Positions 16,928 through 25,422 of a stretch of 64,000 nt of DNA are shown in pieces. Below the pieces are notes generated by a model, which saw only the letters and a list, made by a program, of their open reading frames with translations, did no database searches and was not told where the DNA came from. Where the stretch lies: the NCBI RefSeq assembly GCF_016865585.1, contig NZ_JAESND010000006.1:173593-237592 (forward strand), in the 5' to 3' direction. This stretch comes from Jeongeupia naejangsanensis (GTDB lineage: Bacteria; Pseudomonadota; Gammaproteobacteria; Burkholderiales; Chitinibacteraceae). A program made the translations under genes and the position numbers. Position 1 is the stretch's first letter; each line of letters starts with the position of its first letter.

Positions 16928-17848
16928 ATGTCCGCTAGTCATTCCGCCGAAAAAGTGTTGTCCTCGTCCGCGAAGGACAGCGCTGCGTCTAAAAAAAGGT
17001 CTCGCAATATGGCAAACAGTCGTAAGGCTCAGCGTGCCCTGGCGTTGGCCGGTCAATATGCCGGCCTGATCGCCTTCGCCATCTTCACCTGCTTCCCGTT
17101 CGTCTGGGCGCTGGCCGTCGGTCTGTCGACCGACCCGTCGAACACGTGGCTCTTCCCCCGTTCGTTCTGGCCGACCGAGCCGGGTCTGATGTGGTTCGAG
17201 CGTGTCTTCACGGAAATGCCGTTCCTGAAGTACCTGAAGAACTCGACCGTCATGTCGTTCTGGACCATCGTGTCCGTGGTGGTGATCTCGGTGCTGGCTG
17301 CCTACCCGCTGGCCCGGCTGAAGTTTCCGGGGCGTAACCTGATTTTTGTGGCGATCATCGCAACGCTGATGCTGCCGTCCGAAGTCAACATCATCCCGAA
17401 CTTCATCACGCTGAAGCATCTTGGCCTGCTGGACAGCTATTGGGGCGCGATCATCCCGAACTTTGCCGGCGCGTTCGGCATCTTCCTGATGAAGCAGGCG
17501 TTCGAACAGATCCCGCAGGACCTGATCGATGCGGCCCGCGTTGACGGTGCAACCGAGCTGCAGATCCTGTGGCGCGTGATGGTGCCGGTCTCGGCGCCGT
17601 CGATTGCAGCCCTGTCGATCTTTACCCTCGTCAATGCCTGGAACGACTACCTGTGGCCGTCGATCGTCATTACGACGCGCGACAAGCTGCCGCTGGCGGT
17701 GGGTGTGTTCAATGACTTGACCGGCCCGTTTGCCGTATCGACCAGCCTCGTCATGGCCGCGATCGTGCTGACCGTGTTGCCCGTGCTGATCTTCTTCGCC
17801 TTCACGCAGCGTTACTTCATCTCCGGCCTTGATGGCGCGGTGAAGTAA
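16928..17848 (+). CDS. Sugar ABC transporter permease 2 (MalG/UgpE type)
   Basis: 306 residues. The first 36 or so are polar and rich in Ser, Ala and Lys, a long cytoplasmic lead before the first helix (an internal Met at residue 28 is an alternative start). The EAA loop is QDLIDAARVDGATELQILWR and the C-terminus ends in FAFTQRYFISGLDGAVK, typical of the MalG group. It pairs with the preceding permease. Confidence 0.9.
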   Translation: MSASHSAEKVLSSSAKDSAASKKRSRNMANSRKAQRALALAGQYAGLIAFAIFTCFPFVWALAVGLSTDPSNTWLFPRSFWPTEPGLMWFERVFTEMPFLKYLKNSTVMSFWTIVSVVVISVLAAYPLARLKFPGRNLIFVAIIATLMLPSEVNIIPNFITLKHLGLLDSYWGAIIPNFAGAFGIFLMKQAFEQIPQDLIDAARVDGATELQILWRVMVPVSAPSIAALSIFTLVNAWNDYLWPSIVITTRDKLPLAVGVFNDLTGPFAVSTSLVMAAIVLTVLPVLIFFAFTQRYFISGLDGAVK

Positions 17849-17900
17849 TCGATTCGTGATCAGCTAACGCTCAAGAACCGTATTTGCAAGGAAATCGAAA

Positions 17901-19004
17901 ATGGCTTCGGTTACGCTCAAGAATATCAAGAAGAACTACACCAAGGACGTCACGGTCATCAAGGGTGTGGATCTGGACATCCAGGACGGCGAGTTCGTCG
18001 TTTTTGTCGGTCCGTCCGGCTGCGGCAAGTCGACCATGCTGCGCATGATCGCCGGCCTTGAAGACATCACCGACGGTGAACTGTTCATAGGCGATACGCT
18101 CGCCAACGACGTGCATGCGTCCAAGCGTGGCATCGCGATGGTGTTCCAGTCGTACGCGCTGTACCCGCACATGACCGTTGCGCAGAACATGGGCTTCGCC
18201 CTCAAGCTGGCCGGTACGCCGAAGGCGGAAATCGACGAGCGCGTGAACAAGGCGGCCGACATCCTGCAGATCACGCATCTGCTGGAGCGCAAGCCCAAGG
18301 CCCTGTCTGGCGGTCAGCGTCAGCGTGTCGCGATCGGTCGCGCCATCGTTCGTGAACCCAAGGTCTTCCTGTTCGACGAGCCGCTGTCGAACCTCGATGC
18401 TTCGCTGCGTCTGAACATGCGGGTCGAGCTGTCCAAGCTGCACCAGGACCTCAAGACCACGATGATCTACGTGACCCACGACCAAGTCGAAGCGATGACG
18501 CTGGCCGACCGTATCGTCGTGTTCAACGCAGGCGTCATCCAGCAGGTCGGTACGCCGCTGGAAATGTACGAAAACCCGTCGAACCTGTTCGTTGCCGGCT
18601 TCCTCGGTTCGCCGAAGATGAACCTGCTTGAAGCGCAGCTCGTCGGTGTCGAGCAGGGCGCGGCCGTGATGCGCCTGCCGAAGGGCATCACCGTGCGCAG
18701 CGCGGTCGACGCCAGCCGCGGCAAGGTCGGCGACAAGGTCACCCTGGGCATTCGCCCGGAACACATCCAGCTGGCCGACCCGCAAGATGCCAACGCGATT
18801 CCGGCGCGTGTCGACCTGATCGAACACCTCGGCGACATCGTGCTGGCCTACATCGAAATCCCGGGCATCAACGAGATCATCTGCCTCAAGCTGCCGGGCC
18901 ACATGACCGGTCTCAAGTACGGTGACAGCGTGCGCATCGCTTTCCCGGAAAAGAACGTGCTGCTGTTCGATGCCGAAGGTCTGGCGTTCAAGCGTTCAGC
19001 CTGA
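17901..19004 (+). CDS. Sugar ABC transporter ATP-binding protein (MalK/UgpC type)
   Basis: 367 residues. Walker A is GPSGCGKST, the signature is LSGGQRQRVAIGRA, Walker B is VFLFDEPLSNLD and the switch histidine is YVTHDQVEAMTL. A C-terminal TOBE/OB-fold regulatory domain follows from about residue 235. It energises the importer formed with the two permeases. An intrinsic terminator follows, so this is the last gene of the transport operon. Confidence 0.93.
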   Translation: MASVTLKNIKKNYTKDVTVIKGVDLDIQDGEFVVFVGPSGCGKSTMLRMIAGLEDITDGELFIGDTLANDVHASKRGIAMVFQSYALYPHMTVAQNMGFALKLAGTPKAEIDERVNKAADILQITHLLERKPKALSGGQRQRVAIGRAIVREPKVFLFDEPLSNLDASLRLNMRVELSKLHQDLKTTMIYVTHDQVEAMTLADRIVVFNAGVIQQVGTPLEMYENPSNLFVAGFLGSPKMNLLEAQLVGVEQGAAVMRLPKGITVRSAVDASRGKVGDKVTLGIRPEHIQLADPQDANAIPARVDLIEHLGDIVLAYIEIPGINEIICLKLPGHMTGLKYGDSVRIAFPEKNVLLFDAEGLAFKRSA

Positions 19005-19021
19005 TTCCGTTCGCCTCGAAG

Positions 19022-19052
19022 GAAAAGCCTGCCATTCGGCAGGCTTTTTTTT
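19022..19052 (+). terminator. Terminator of the sugar importer operon
   Basis: AAAAGCCTGCC-ATTC-GGCAGGCTTTTTTTT: strong perfect stem and T run just after the ATPase gene. Confidence 0.92.
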
Positions 19053-19134
19053 GCCCGGTATCGATGGGGCAAGCACGGCAAACCGGGTTCGTCCCGTGTG
19101 AATTTAGAATGCATGGGATGTTGAGGAGAGTGCA

Positions 19135-19941
19135 ATGACGATCAAGGCATGGATGGTGACGCTGATGATGCTGTGTACCGGGCTGGCCAACGCGACGGAC
19201 AAGGTGCAAAAAATCCGCACGCCTTATCTGGAAGGCTGGGAGCAGGTGCCGCTGGCCGTGATGGAAAAGCAGGCTGCGGATTTCCCCGGGACCTACTGGC
19301 TCGAGGGCCCCGGCCAGCGCAAGCAGATTGCGCTGACCTTCGATGACGGCCCGAGTGCGAATACGCCCGAGCTGCTGAAGGTGCTGAAAAAGCACGGCGT
19401 TCATGCGACCTTCTTCTGGCTGGGTGCTCAGGTCGAGCAGAACCCGGCCATCGCACGCGAAGTGGCCGCACAGGGGCATACGATTGCCAATCATTCGTAC
19501 AACCACCCGTATTCGAGCAAGCTGATCCCGGCGGTGTTCTGGCGCGATCAGGTCGAAAAAACGCAGCAGATCATGCAGCAGACGCTCGGTTTTGCGCCGA
19601 CGCTGTTCCGGCCGCCGTACGGTGACATCAGCGATGCCGAAGTGCGCTGGCTGCAGGAGCGCGACATGAAGGTGATCAGTTGGTCGATCGATACCCGTGA
19701 CTGGTGGGTGGCGTGGAAGAAGGGCGACCCGGCCGAAATCGAAAAAATGGTCACCGACTATCTGCATCCGGAAGCCATCGTGCTGATGCATGACGGCGGC
19801 GGCGCGCGCGACCGGACGATTGCCGCGGTCGACGCGATAATCCCGAAGCTGAAGGCACAGGGCTATGCGCTGGTCACGGTCGATGCCTTGCTCGGCGTGC
19901 CGGGCAAGCAGGTGCTGGTGCCGGCTGCGGCAGCGAAGTAG
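19135..19941 (+). CDS. Secreted polysaccharide deacetylase (NodB/CE4 family)
   Basis: 268 residues with a signal peptide (MVTLMMLCTGLANAT). All five CE4 motifs are visible: TFDDGPS (catalytic base and metal Asp), HSYNHP (metal His pair), RPPYGD, DTRDWW and VLMHDGGG. It would remove N-acetyl groups from a GlcNAc polymer or oligomer in the periplasm or outside. The position after the amino-sugar importer fits chito-oligosaccharide deacetylation, although a peptidoglycan or biofilm-polymer substrate is possible. Terminators flank it, so it is transcribed alone. Confidence 0.88.
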   Translation: MTIKAWMVTLMMLCTGLANATDKVQKIRTPYLEGWEQVPLAVMEKQAADFPGTYWLEGPGQRKQIALTFDDGPSANTPELLKVLKKHGVHATFFWLGAQVEQNPAIAREVAAQGHTIANHSYNHPYSSKLIPAVFWRDQVEKTQQIMQQTLGFAPTLFRPPYGDISDAEVRWLQERDMKVISWSIDTRDWWVAWKKGDPAEIEKMVTDYLHPEAIVLMHDGGGARDRTIAAVDAIIPKLKAQGYALVTVDALLGVPGKQVLVPAAAAK

Positions 19942-19947
19942 GCCAAG

Positions 19948-19977
19948 AAAAAAGCCGGTCATTGACCGGCTTTTTTA
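19948..19977. terminator. Bidirectional terminator between deacetylase and thrC
   Basis: AAAAAAGCCGGTC-ATT-GACCGGCTTTTTT with A and T tracts, between convergent genes. Confidence 0.92.
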
Positions 19978-19989
19978 TGCGCTGCGGAT

Positions 19990-21417
19990 TTACACCCGCT
20001 CGGCGACGTAGCGCTTCAGTGCATCGACGTCGGCTTCGAGCGTATCGAAGCGCTGCGGCAGTGCTTCCAGCCCGGCGAGGTGGGCAGGACGCTGCGGTTC
20101 GGTACCGAGCGCCTCGATCATCGTCGCTTCGAACTTGGCCGGCAGCGCAGTTTCGAGGATCAGCATCGGTACGTTCGCATCGCGGTGCGCCTTGGCCGCC
20201 TTGTAACCGTCGGCGGTGTGCGGATCGATCTGTACGCCGTATTTCTGGGCGACTTCGCGGATGCTGGCGAGCCGGTCGGCATGGGTGCTCTTTTCCGAGC
20301 GGAAGCCGTAGGCGTCGTGCATGCGCTTGAAGTCGCCCTCGGACAATGCAAAGCCGTCGGCCTTCTCGACCTGTTGCCAAAGTGCGGCAAGCTCGTCGCC
20401 GTCGCGGCCGATCAGGTCGAATACGAAGCGCTCGAGGTTCGATGCCTTGGTGATGTCCATCGACGGGCTCGACGTTTCATAGGTGCGGTCGAGGCCGCGC
20501 GGCTGGTAGCGGCCGGTCTTGAAGAATTCGTCGAGCACGTCGTTTTCGTTGGTCGCGACGACCAGATGGCGGATCGGCAGGCCGAGCTGGCGCGCGATGT
20601 GGCCGGCGCAGACGTTGCCGAAGTTGCCCGACGGCACGCAGAAGTCCACGGGGTCGCCGACCTTCTTGGCGACGGCGAAGTAGCCCTTGAAGTAGTAGAC
20701 GACCTGGGCGATCACGCGGCCCCAGTTGATCGAGTTCACGGCGCCGATCTTGTGTCCGGCCTTGAATGCGGCGTCGTTGTTCACCGCCTTGACCATGTCC
20801 TGGCAAGCGTCGAAGAAGCCCTTGACCGCGACATTGTGGATGTTCTCGTCCTGCAGGCTGAACATCTGCGCGCGTTGGAACGGGCTCATCTTGCCGTACG
20901 GCGACAGCATGACGACGTTGACGCCGGCTTTGCCGCGCATCGCGTATTCGGCGGCCGAACCGGTATCGCCCGAGGTGGCGCCGACGATGTTGATCGTTTC
21001 GCCGCGTGCGGCCAGCACGTACTCGAACAGGTTGCCCAGGAGCTGCATGGCCATGTCCTTGAACGCCAGCGTCGGGCCGTTCGACAGTTCCTGCAGGTAG
21101 AGGTTGTCCTCCAGCCGGGTCACCGGAGTGATCTCGGCTGCACGCGCCGGATCACGCCCGTTGCAGTAGACCTCGGCGGTATAGGTCTTGGCGATCAGTG
21201 CTTTCAGGTCGGCGGCGGGGATGTCGTCGACGAAGTGCTCGATGATCTGGAAGGCTAGGTCGGCGTACGACAGCGTCGACAGGCGCTCGAGCGCGTCGAG
21301 GCCGAAGCGCGGATAGGCTTCGGCGATGGCAAGGCCGCCATCGGGTGCCAGACCGCCGAGCAGAATGTCGGAAAACGATTGCGGGGCCATGCCGCCGCGG
21401 GTCGAGATGTATTTCAT
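19990..21417 (-). CDS. thrC: Threonine synthase
   Basis: 475 residues, the long proteobacterial form. It converts O-phosphohomoserine to threonine with PLP. The N-terminus MKYISTRGGMAPQSFSDILL and the PLP-lysine motif NGPTLAFKDMAMQ are visible, as are SGDTGSAAEYAM and the phosphate loop PSGNFGNVCAGH. It is the last gene of a minus-strand operon with alaA, a GNAT, hom and an ABM protein; its ATG overlaps the stop of the ABM gene as ATGA. Confidence 0.96.
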   Translation of the reverse strand: MKYISTRGGMAPQSFSDILLGGLAPDGGLAIAEAYPRFGLDALERLSTLSYADLAFQIIEHFVDDIPAADLKALIAKTYTAEVYCNGRDPARAAEITPVTRLEDNLYLQELSNGPTLAFKDMAMQLLGNLFEYVLAARGETINIVGATSGDTGSAAEYAMRGKAGVNVVMLSPYGKMSPFQRAQMFSLQDENIHNVAVKGFFDACQDMVKAVNNDAAFKAGHKIGAVNSINWGRVIAQVVYYFKGYFAVAKKVGDPVDFCVPSGNFGNVCAGHIARQLGLPIRHLVVATNENDVLDEFFKTGRYQPRGLDRTYETSSPSMDITKASNLERFVFDLIGRDGDELAALWQQVEKADGFALSEGDFKRMHDAYGFRSEKSTHADRLASIREVAQKYGVQIDPHTADGYKAAKAHRDANVPMLILETALPAKFEATMIEALGTEPQRPAHLAGLEALPQRFDTLEADVDALKRYVAERV

Positions 21418-21716
21418 GATCGGCTCGATTCGACCGCACGATAGTGCTCGACGGTCGGGAAGGGGTCATAGAAATGATGCAGGAGGGCTTTCCACTGCTG
21501 GTACTGGGGCGAGCCGCGAAAGCCCTGCGTGTGCGCTTCCAGTGAGTTCCAGCGCACAAGCAGGACATAGCGATTGGGCCGTTCGAGGCAACGTTGCAGC
21601 TCGTGCTCCAGATAGCCGTCGATGGTGCTGATCAGGGCTTGCGCGACGCCGAAGGCCGACTCGAAGTCGGCCTCCCGTCCGGGAGTCACGTCAAGGTGGG
21701 CGACTTCCAGAATCAC
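21414..21716 (-). CDS. ABM-superfamily (antibiotic biosynthesis monooxygenase-like) protein
   Basis: 100 residues, the size of single-domain ABM dimeric alpha-beta barrels. Family features include MILEVAHLDVTPGREADFESAF, GYLEHELQRCLERPNRYVLLVRWNSLEAH and a C-terminal HHFYDPFPTVEHY. It sits between hom and thrC, coupled to thrC through ATGA. A role in threonine synthesis is not known; it may be a small-molecule or haem-handling protein carried along in the operon. Confidence 0.8.
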   Translation of the reverse strand: MILEVAHLDVTPGREADFESAFGVAQALISTIDGYLEHELQRCLERPNRYVLLVRWNSLEAHTQGFRGSPQYQQWKALLHHFYDPFPTVEHYRAVESSRS

Positions 21717-21730
21717 GCGAAGGCTCCCGG

Positions 21731-23050
21731 TCAGCCGTTCAGGTGCTCGAGTCGCAGCTTGACGATCTTGCCGTTGATGGTGTCGAGCGCTTCGATCTTC
21801 GCCAGTGCGGCGTCGACGTTTTTCTCGATCGCCAGATGGGTGATGATCACCACATCGTCGTGGCCGTCGTCGCTGGTCGCATCGTTCGGACGCTGCAGCA
21901 TCGCGTCGACCGAGATCTGCTGGTCGGCAAGAATGCGGGTGACGTCGGCGAGCACGCCGGTCTGGTCGCGCGCGTTCAGGCGCAGGTAGTAGCAGCTCTC
22001 GACTTCGCCGATCGGCAGGATCGGCAGGTCGGCCAGTTGCGACGGCTGGAACGCCAGATGCGGCACGCGGTGTTCCGGGTCGGCGGTATGCAGGCGGGTG
22101 ATGTCGACGAGGTCGGCGATGACCGACGAGGCGGTCGGTTCGGCACCGGCGCCCGGGCCGTAGTACATGGTGGCGCCGACAGCGTCCCCCTTGACCAGCA
22201 CGGCGTTCATCACGCCGTCGACGTTGGCGATCAGGCGCTTGGCCGGAATCAGCGTCGGGGCGACGCGCAGTTCGATGCCGGTGTCGCGGCGGCGGGTGAC
22301 GCCGAGCAGTTTGATCCGGTAGCCGAGCTCCTGCGCGTACTTGATGTCAGCGGCCTGCAGCTTGCTGATGCCTTCGAGGTAGGCCTTGTCGAACTGGACC
22401 GGGATGCCGAAGGCGATCGCGCTCATGATGGTGAGCTTGTGCGCGGCGTCGTGGCCTTCGATGTCGAAGGTCGGGTCGGCTTCGGCATAACCGAGGCGCT
22501 GCGCTTCGGCCAGCACGTCGGCAAACGCGGCACCCTTGTCGCGCATCTCGGTGAGGATGAAGTTGCTGGTGCCGTTGATGATGCCGGCAACCCATTCGAT
22601 GCGGTTGGCGGTCAGGCCTTCACGCAGTGCCTTGATGACCGGAATGCCACCGGCGACGGCGGCTTCGAAGGCGACGATGACGCCCTTTTCCTGTGCCTTG
22701 GCAAAGATCTCGTTGCCGTATTCGGCGATCAGCTTCTTGTTGGCGGTGACGACGTGCTTGCCGTGCTCGATCGCGGTCAGCACCACGTCCTTGGCGATGG
22801 TGGTGCCACCGATCAGTTCGACGACGATGTCGATGTCGGGATGGCGGGCGACGGTCAGCGCATCGTCGACAACCTCGACATCGCTGCCACAGACTTCGCG
22901 CGCGCGCGCGACGTCGCGGTTGGCGGCCATTTTCACGGTGATCGGCCGGCCGGCGCGGCGGGCGATTTCTTCTGCATTGCGTTTCAGCACGGTGGCAGTG
23001 CCGCCACCGACGGTGCCGACGCCGCACAAGCCTACATAGATCGGTTTCAT
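21731..23050 (-). CDS. hom: Homoserine dehydrogenase
   Basis: 439 residues from MKPIYVGLCGVGTVGGGTATV, where the glycine-rich NAD(P) loop is seen. A GAGGG ribosome site lies about 9 bp upstream of this ATG, so I prefer it to the codons at 23053-23059. The catalytic domain includes AAVAGGIPVIKALREG and the C-terminus carries an ACT domain (RDQTGVLADVTRILADQQIS) that would give threonine feedback inhibition. It reduces aspartate semialdehyde to homoserine, upstream of thrC in the same operon. Confidence 0.96.
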   Translation of the reverse strand: MKPIYVGLCGVGTVGGGTATVLKRNAEEIARRAGRPITVKMAANRDVARAREVCGSDVEVVDDALTVARHPDIDIVVELIGGTTIAKDVVLTAIEHGKHVVTANKKLIAEYGNEIFAKAQEKGVIVAFEAAVAGGIPVIKALREGLTANRIEWVAGIINGTSNFILTEMRDKGAAFADVLAEAQRLGYAEADPTFDIEGHDAAHKLTIMSAIAFGIPVQFDKAYLEGISKLQAADIKYAQELGYRIKLLGVTRRRDTGIELRVAPTLIPAKRLIANVDGVMNAVLVKGDAVGATMYYGPGAGAEPTASSVIADLVDITRLHTADPEHRVPHLAFQPSQLADLPILPIGEVESCYYLRLNARDQTGVLADVTRILADQQISVDAMLQRPNDATSDDGHDDVVIITHLAIEKNVDAALAKIEALDTINGKIVKLRLEHLNG

Positions 23051-23071
23051 CACGGTCAACCCTCGGGCCTG

Positions 23072-23518
23072 TCAGGCCATTCTCAAATTTTTCTTGAAGC
23101 TGTAGGAAGCGATGCTCATCCCTTCCCGGAAATAAAAGCGGTGTGCACCGGCGCGCTGCACGCCCGAGTCGAGCGCGAGGACGTCGCAATCGTGTGCATG
23201 GGCCCGCTCGGTGAGCCAGGCGAGGAGTACGCGGCCGACGCCTTGTGAGCGTGCGGCCGCGTCGGTGACCAGATCGTCTACGTAAAGACGCCGGCCTTCA
23301 TAGGTATTCTCGATCAGGCGCCAGAGCGCGAGTCCGAGGACGCGTTCACCGTCGACCACGATGACCAGACGGGCACCGGCAGCGCAAACCGCCGTGATCC
23401 GGCCGGTGTAGTCATCCGGCAGCATCGGGCGCAATTGCCGGTGCACCGGTTCGGTTGCAGCGAGCCATTCGGGTGCGATCAGCGCGCCCTGGTCGTCGGT
23501 GAGCGGCAAGACCCGCAT
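23072..23518 (-). CDS. GNAT-family N-acetyltransferase
   Basis: 148 residues with the acetyl-CoA loop AARSQGVGRVLLAWL (motif A, RxxGxG/A type as QGVG) preceded by RLYVDDLVTD. The C-terminal HRFYFREGMSIASYSFKK is typical of the fold. The substrate is unknown. Its start overlaps the alaA stop as TAATG, and hom follows within 22 bp, so it is co-transcribed with amino-acid genes. Confidence 0.82.
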   Translation of the reverse strand: MRVLPLTDDQGALIAPEWLAATEPVHRQLRPMLPDDYTGRITAVCAAGARLVIVVDGERVLGLALWRLIENTYEGRRLYVDDLVTDAAARSQGVGRVLLAWLTERAHAHDCDVLALDSGVQRAGAHRFYFREGMSIASYSFKKNLRMA

Positions 23519-24747
23519 TATGCGGTACCGTGGCGTTTTCGGTAAGACGCCAGGAAGCGGTCGAGCCGGCCGAGCGCATCGCCCAGATCATCGGTGTTGG
23601 GCAGGAACACCACGCGGAAGTGGTCGGGCTGATGCCAGTTGAAGCCGGTGCCCTGCACCAGCAGCACTTTTTCCTGCTGCAGGAAGTCGAGGATGAACTG
23701 CTGGTCGTCGGCGATCGGATACACGTTCAGGTCGAGCTTGGGGAACATGTACAGCGCGGCCTTGGGCTTGACGCAGCTGACGCCGGGCATGGCGTTGAGC
23801 AGCTCGTGCGCCAGATCGCGCTGCTTGGCGAGCCGCCCGCCCGGGGCGACGAGGTCATCGATGCTCTGGTAGCCGCCGAGTGCGGTCTGGATCGCGTACT
23901 GGCCGGGCACGTTGGCACACAGGCGCATGGTCGAGAGGATGTTCAGTCCCTCGATATAGTCGCGGGCGATCTTCTTGTTGCCCGATACGATCATCCAGCC
24001 GGCGCGATAACCGCAGGCGCGGTAGTTCTTCGAAAGGCCGTTGAAGGTGACGAACAGGATGTCGTCGGCGAGCGACGCGATCGAGGTGTGCTTGGCGCCG
24101 TCGTACAGCACCTTGTCGTAGATTTCGTCGGCGTAAATGATCAGCCCGTGCTCGCGGGCGATCTGCACCAGCTCGAGCAGGACCTCGTCCGGGTACAGTG
24201 CGCCGGTCGGGTTGTTCGGGTTGATGATGACGAGGGCCTTGGTCTTGTCGCTGATCTTGGCGCGGATGTCGTCCAGCGCCGGCAGCCAGCCGTTGGCCTC
24301 GTCACAGAGGTAGTGGCGCGGGCGGCCGCCGGCCAGACTGACCGCGGCGGTCCACAGCGGGTAGTCCGGCATCGGCACCAGCACTTCGTCGCCATTGTTC
24401 AGCAGGCCCTGCATCGCCATCACGATCAGCTCGGACGCGCCGTTGCCGATATAGATGTCGTCGACGGTGACGCCGGCGATGTTCTTCTCCTGCGTGTAAT
24501 GCATGATCGCCTTGCGCGACTGGAACAGGCCCTTGCTGTCGACGTAGCCCGACGCGTTCGGCAGGTTGCGGATCACGTCCTGCACCACTTCTTCCGGCGC
24601 GTCGAAGCCGAACGGCTGCAGGTTGCCGATGTTCAGCTTGATGATCCGGTGGCCTTCCTCCTCCATCTGCCGCGCTCGCTCCGGAATCGGACCACGGATT
24701 TCGTAGCAGACGTTGAGCAGTTTGTTCGACTTGAGGATGGCTTCCAT
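23518..24747 (-). CDS. alaA: Alanine-synthesising aminotransferase (AlaA-type, PLP)
   Basis: 409 residues from MEAILKSNKLLNVCYEIRGP. It is a fold type I class I/II aminotransferase with IINPNNPTGALY, YADEIYDKVLYDG and the PLP-lysine segment FVTFNGLSKNYRACGYRAGW. E. coli AlaA converts pyruvate and glutamate to alanine; this protein is of that group. It is the first gene of the minus-strand threonine operon. The frame continues upstream to 24840, but the ATG at 24747 begins the conserved sequence. Confidence 0.9.
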   Translation of the reverse strand: MEAILKSNKLLNVCYEIRGPIPERARQMEEEGHRIIKLNIGNLQPFGFDAPEEVVQDVIRNLPNASGYVDSKGLFQSRKAIMHYTQEKNIAGVTVDDIYIGNGASELIVMAMQGLLNNGDEVLVPMPDYPLWTAAVSLAGGRPRHYLCDEANGWLPALDDIRAKISDKTKALVIINPNNPTGALYPDEVLLELVQIAREHGLIIYADEIYDKVLYDGAKHTSIASLADDILFVTFNGLSKNYRACGYRAGWMIVSGNKKIARDYIEGLNILSTMRLCANVPGQYAIQTALGGYQSIDDLVAPGGRLAKQRDLAHELLNAMPGVSCVKPKAALYMFPKLDLNVYPIADDQQFILDFLQQEKVLLVQGTGFNWHQPDHFRVVFLPNTDDLGDALGRLDRFLASYRKRHGTA

Positions 24748-24881
24748 GACGCGCTGGCCGATAGGGTGTAGAGGAACTGACCATTCTAGCGAAAGAATCA
24801 TGCTGCGGTGCATACAGCGTGGCACGACGATGCGGAGCACAGTTCGGCTAAAATGGCCGCACCGCTTTCCGGACCCCGACC

Positions 24882-25250
24882 ATGAAACTGCACCACACCA
24901 TGACCGAGCACCTGAACCAGTTCGCCAGCTATGGCGAGGGCTTCGTCAAGGTCAACGATGTCCGCTACGAGGGCAGCCTGATCGTGACGCCCGACGAGAT
25001 CCGCGAGTGGCGGCCGGCGAGCTTCGATGCGCTGACGCCGGACGATTTCGCCACGCTGCTCGAACTCAAGCCCGAGCTGGTGCTGTTCGGTACCGGCAGC
25101 ACCTTGCGTTTCCCGCATCCGCGCCTGACCGCCGCGCTTGCCGCCGCCCGGGTCGGCTTCGACCCGATGGATACCGGTGCAATGTGCCGGACCTTCAATA
25201 TCCTCACCGCCGAATCGCGGCGGGTGGTTGCAGTCGTGCTCGGCGGCTGA
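24882..25250 (+). CDS. Mth938/DUF498-domain protein
   Basis: 122 residues of the small conserved Xcc1710/Mth938-like fold (GLFVKVNDVRYEG-like start, PELVLFGTGSTLRFP, GFDPMDTGAMCRTFNILTAE). Homologues occur in mitochondria as an OXPHOS assembly factor (NDUFAF3-like) and in many proteobacteria, but the bacterial role is unclear. It is divergent from alaA. A perfect 13-bp-stem terminator follows about 80 bp later. Confidence 0.85.
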   Translation: MKLHHTMTEHLNQFASYGEGFVKVNDVRYEGSLIVTPDEIREWRPASFDALTPDDFATLLELKPELVLFGTGSTLRFPHPRLTAALAAARVGFDPMDTGAMCRTFNILTAESRRVVAVVLGG

Positions 25251-25331
25251 AAACCGGACCCGGTCTCGTCGACTGCGCCTTCAGGTGTTGGCGCCTTTGC
25301 CTGACGGGATGGGCTTCGGATTGACGCGCTC

Positions 25332-25362
25332 GAAACGGGCCGGCCAGATGCCGGCCCGTTTC
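25332..25362 (+). terminator. Terminator after the Mth938-like gene
   Basis: GAAACGGGCCGGC-CAGAT-GCCGGCCCGTTTC followed by GTTTCTG. A perfect 13-bp stem; the T tract is short and broken. It insulates the SOS cassette downstream. Confidence 0.75.
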
Positions 25363-25393
25363 GTTTCTGCCGCTTGCCGGTTCGACTTGTTGA

Positions 25394-25411
25394 ATAGAAC
25401 ATTCGTTCTAT
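25394..25411. promoter_or_regulatory. Putative LexA box (GAAC-N4-GTTC type) before imuA
   Basis: ATAGAAC-ATTC-GTTCTAT, 7-bp perfect arms, ending 11 bp before the imuA ATG. It overlaps a candidate -10 (TATATC, 25409-25414), so a bound repressor would block transcription. The core GAAC-N4-GTTC resembles the LexA site of Gram-positive and some other bacteria rather than the CTGT-N8-ACAG of most beta/gammaproteobacteria. The LexA role is inferred from the downstream genes. Confidence 0.7.
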
Positions 25412-25422
25412 ATCATCAAGGA

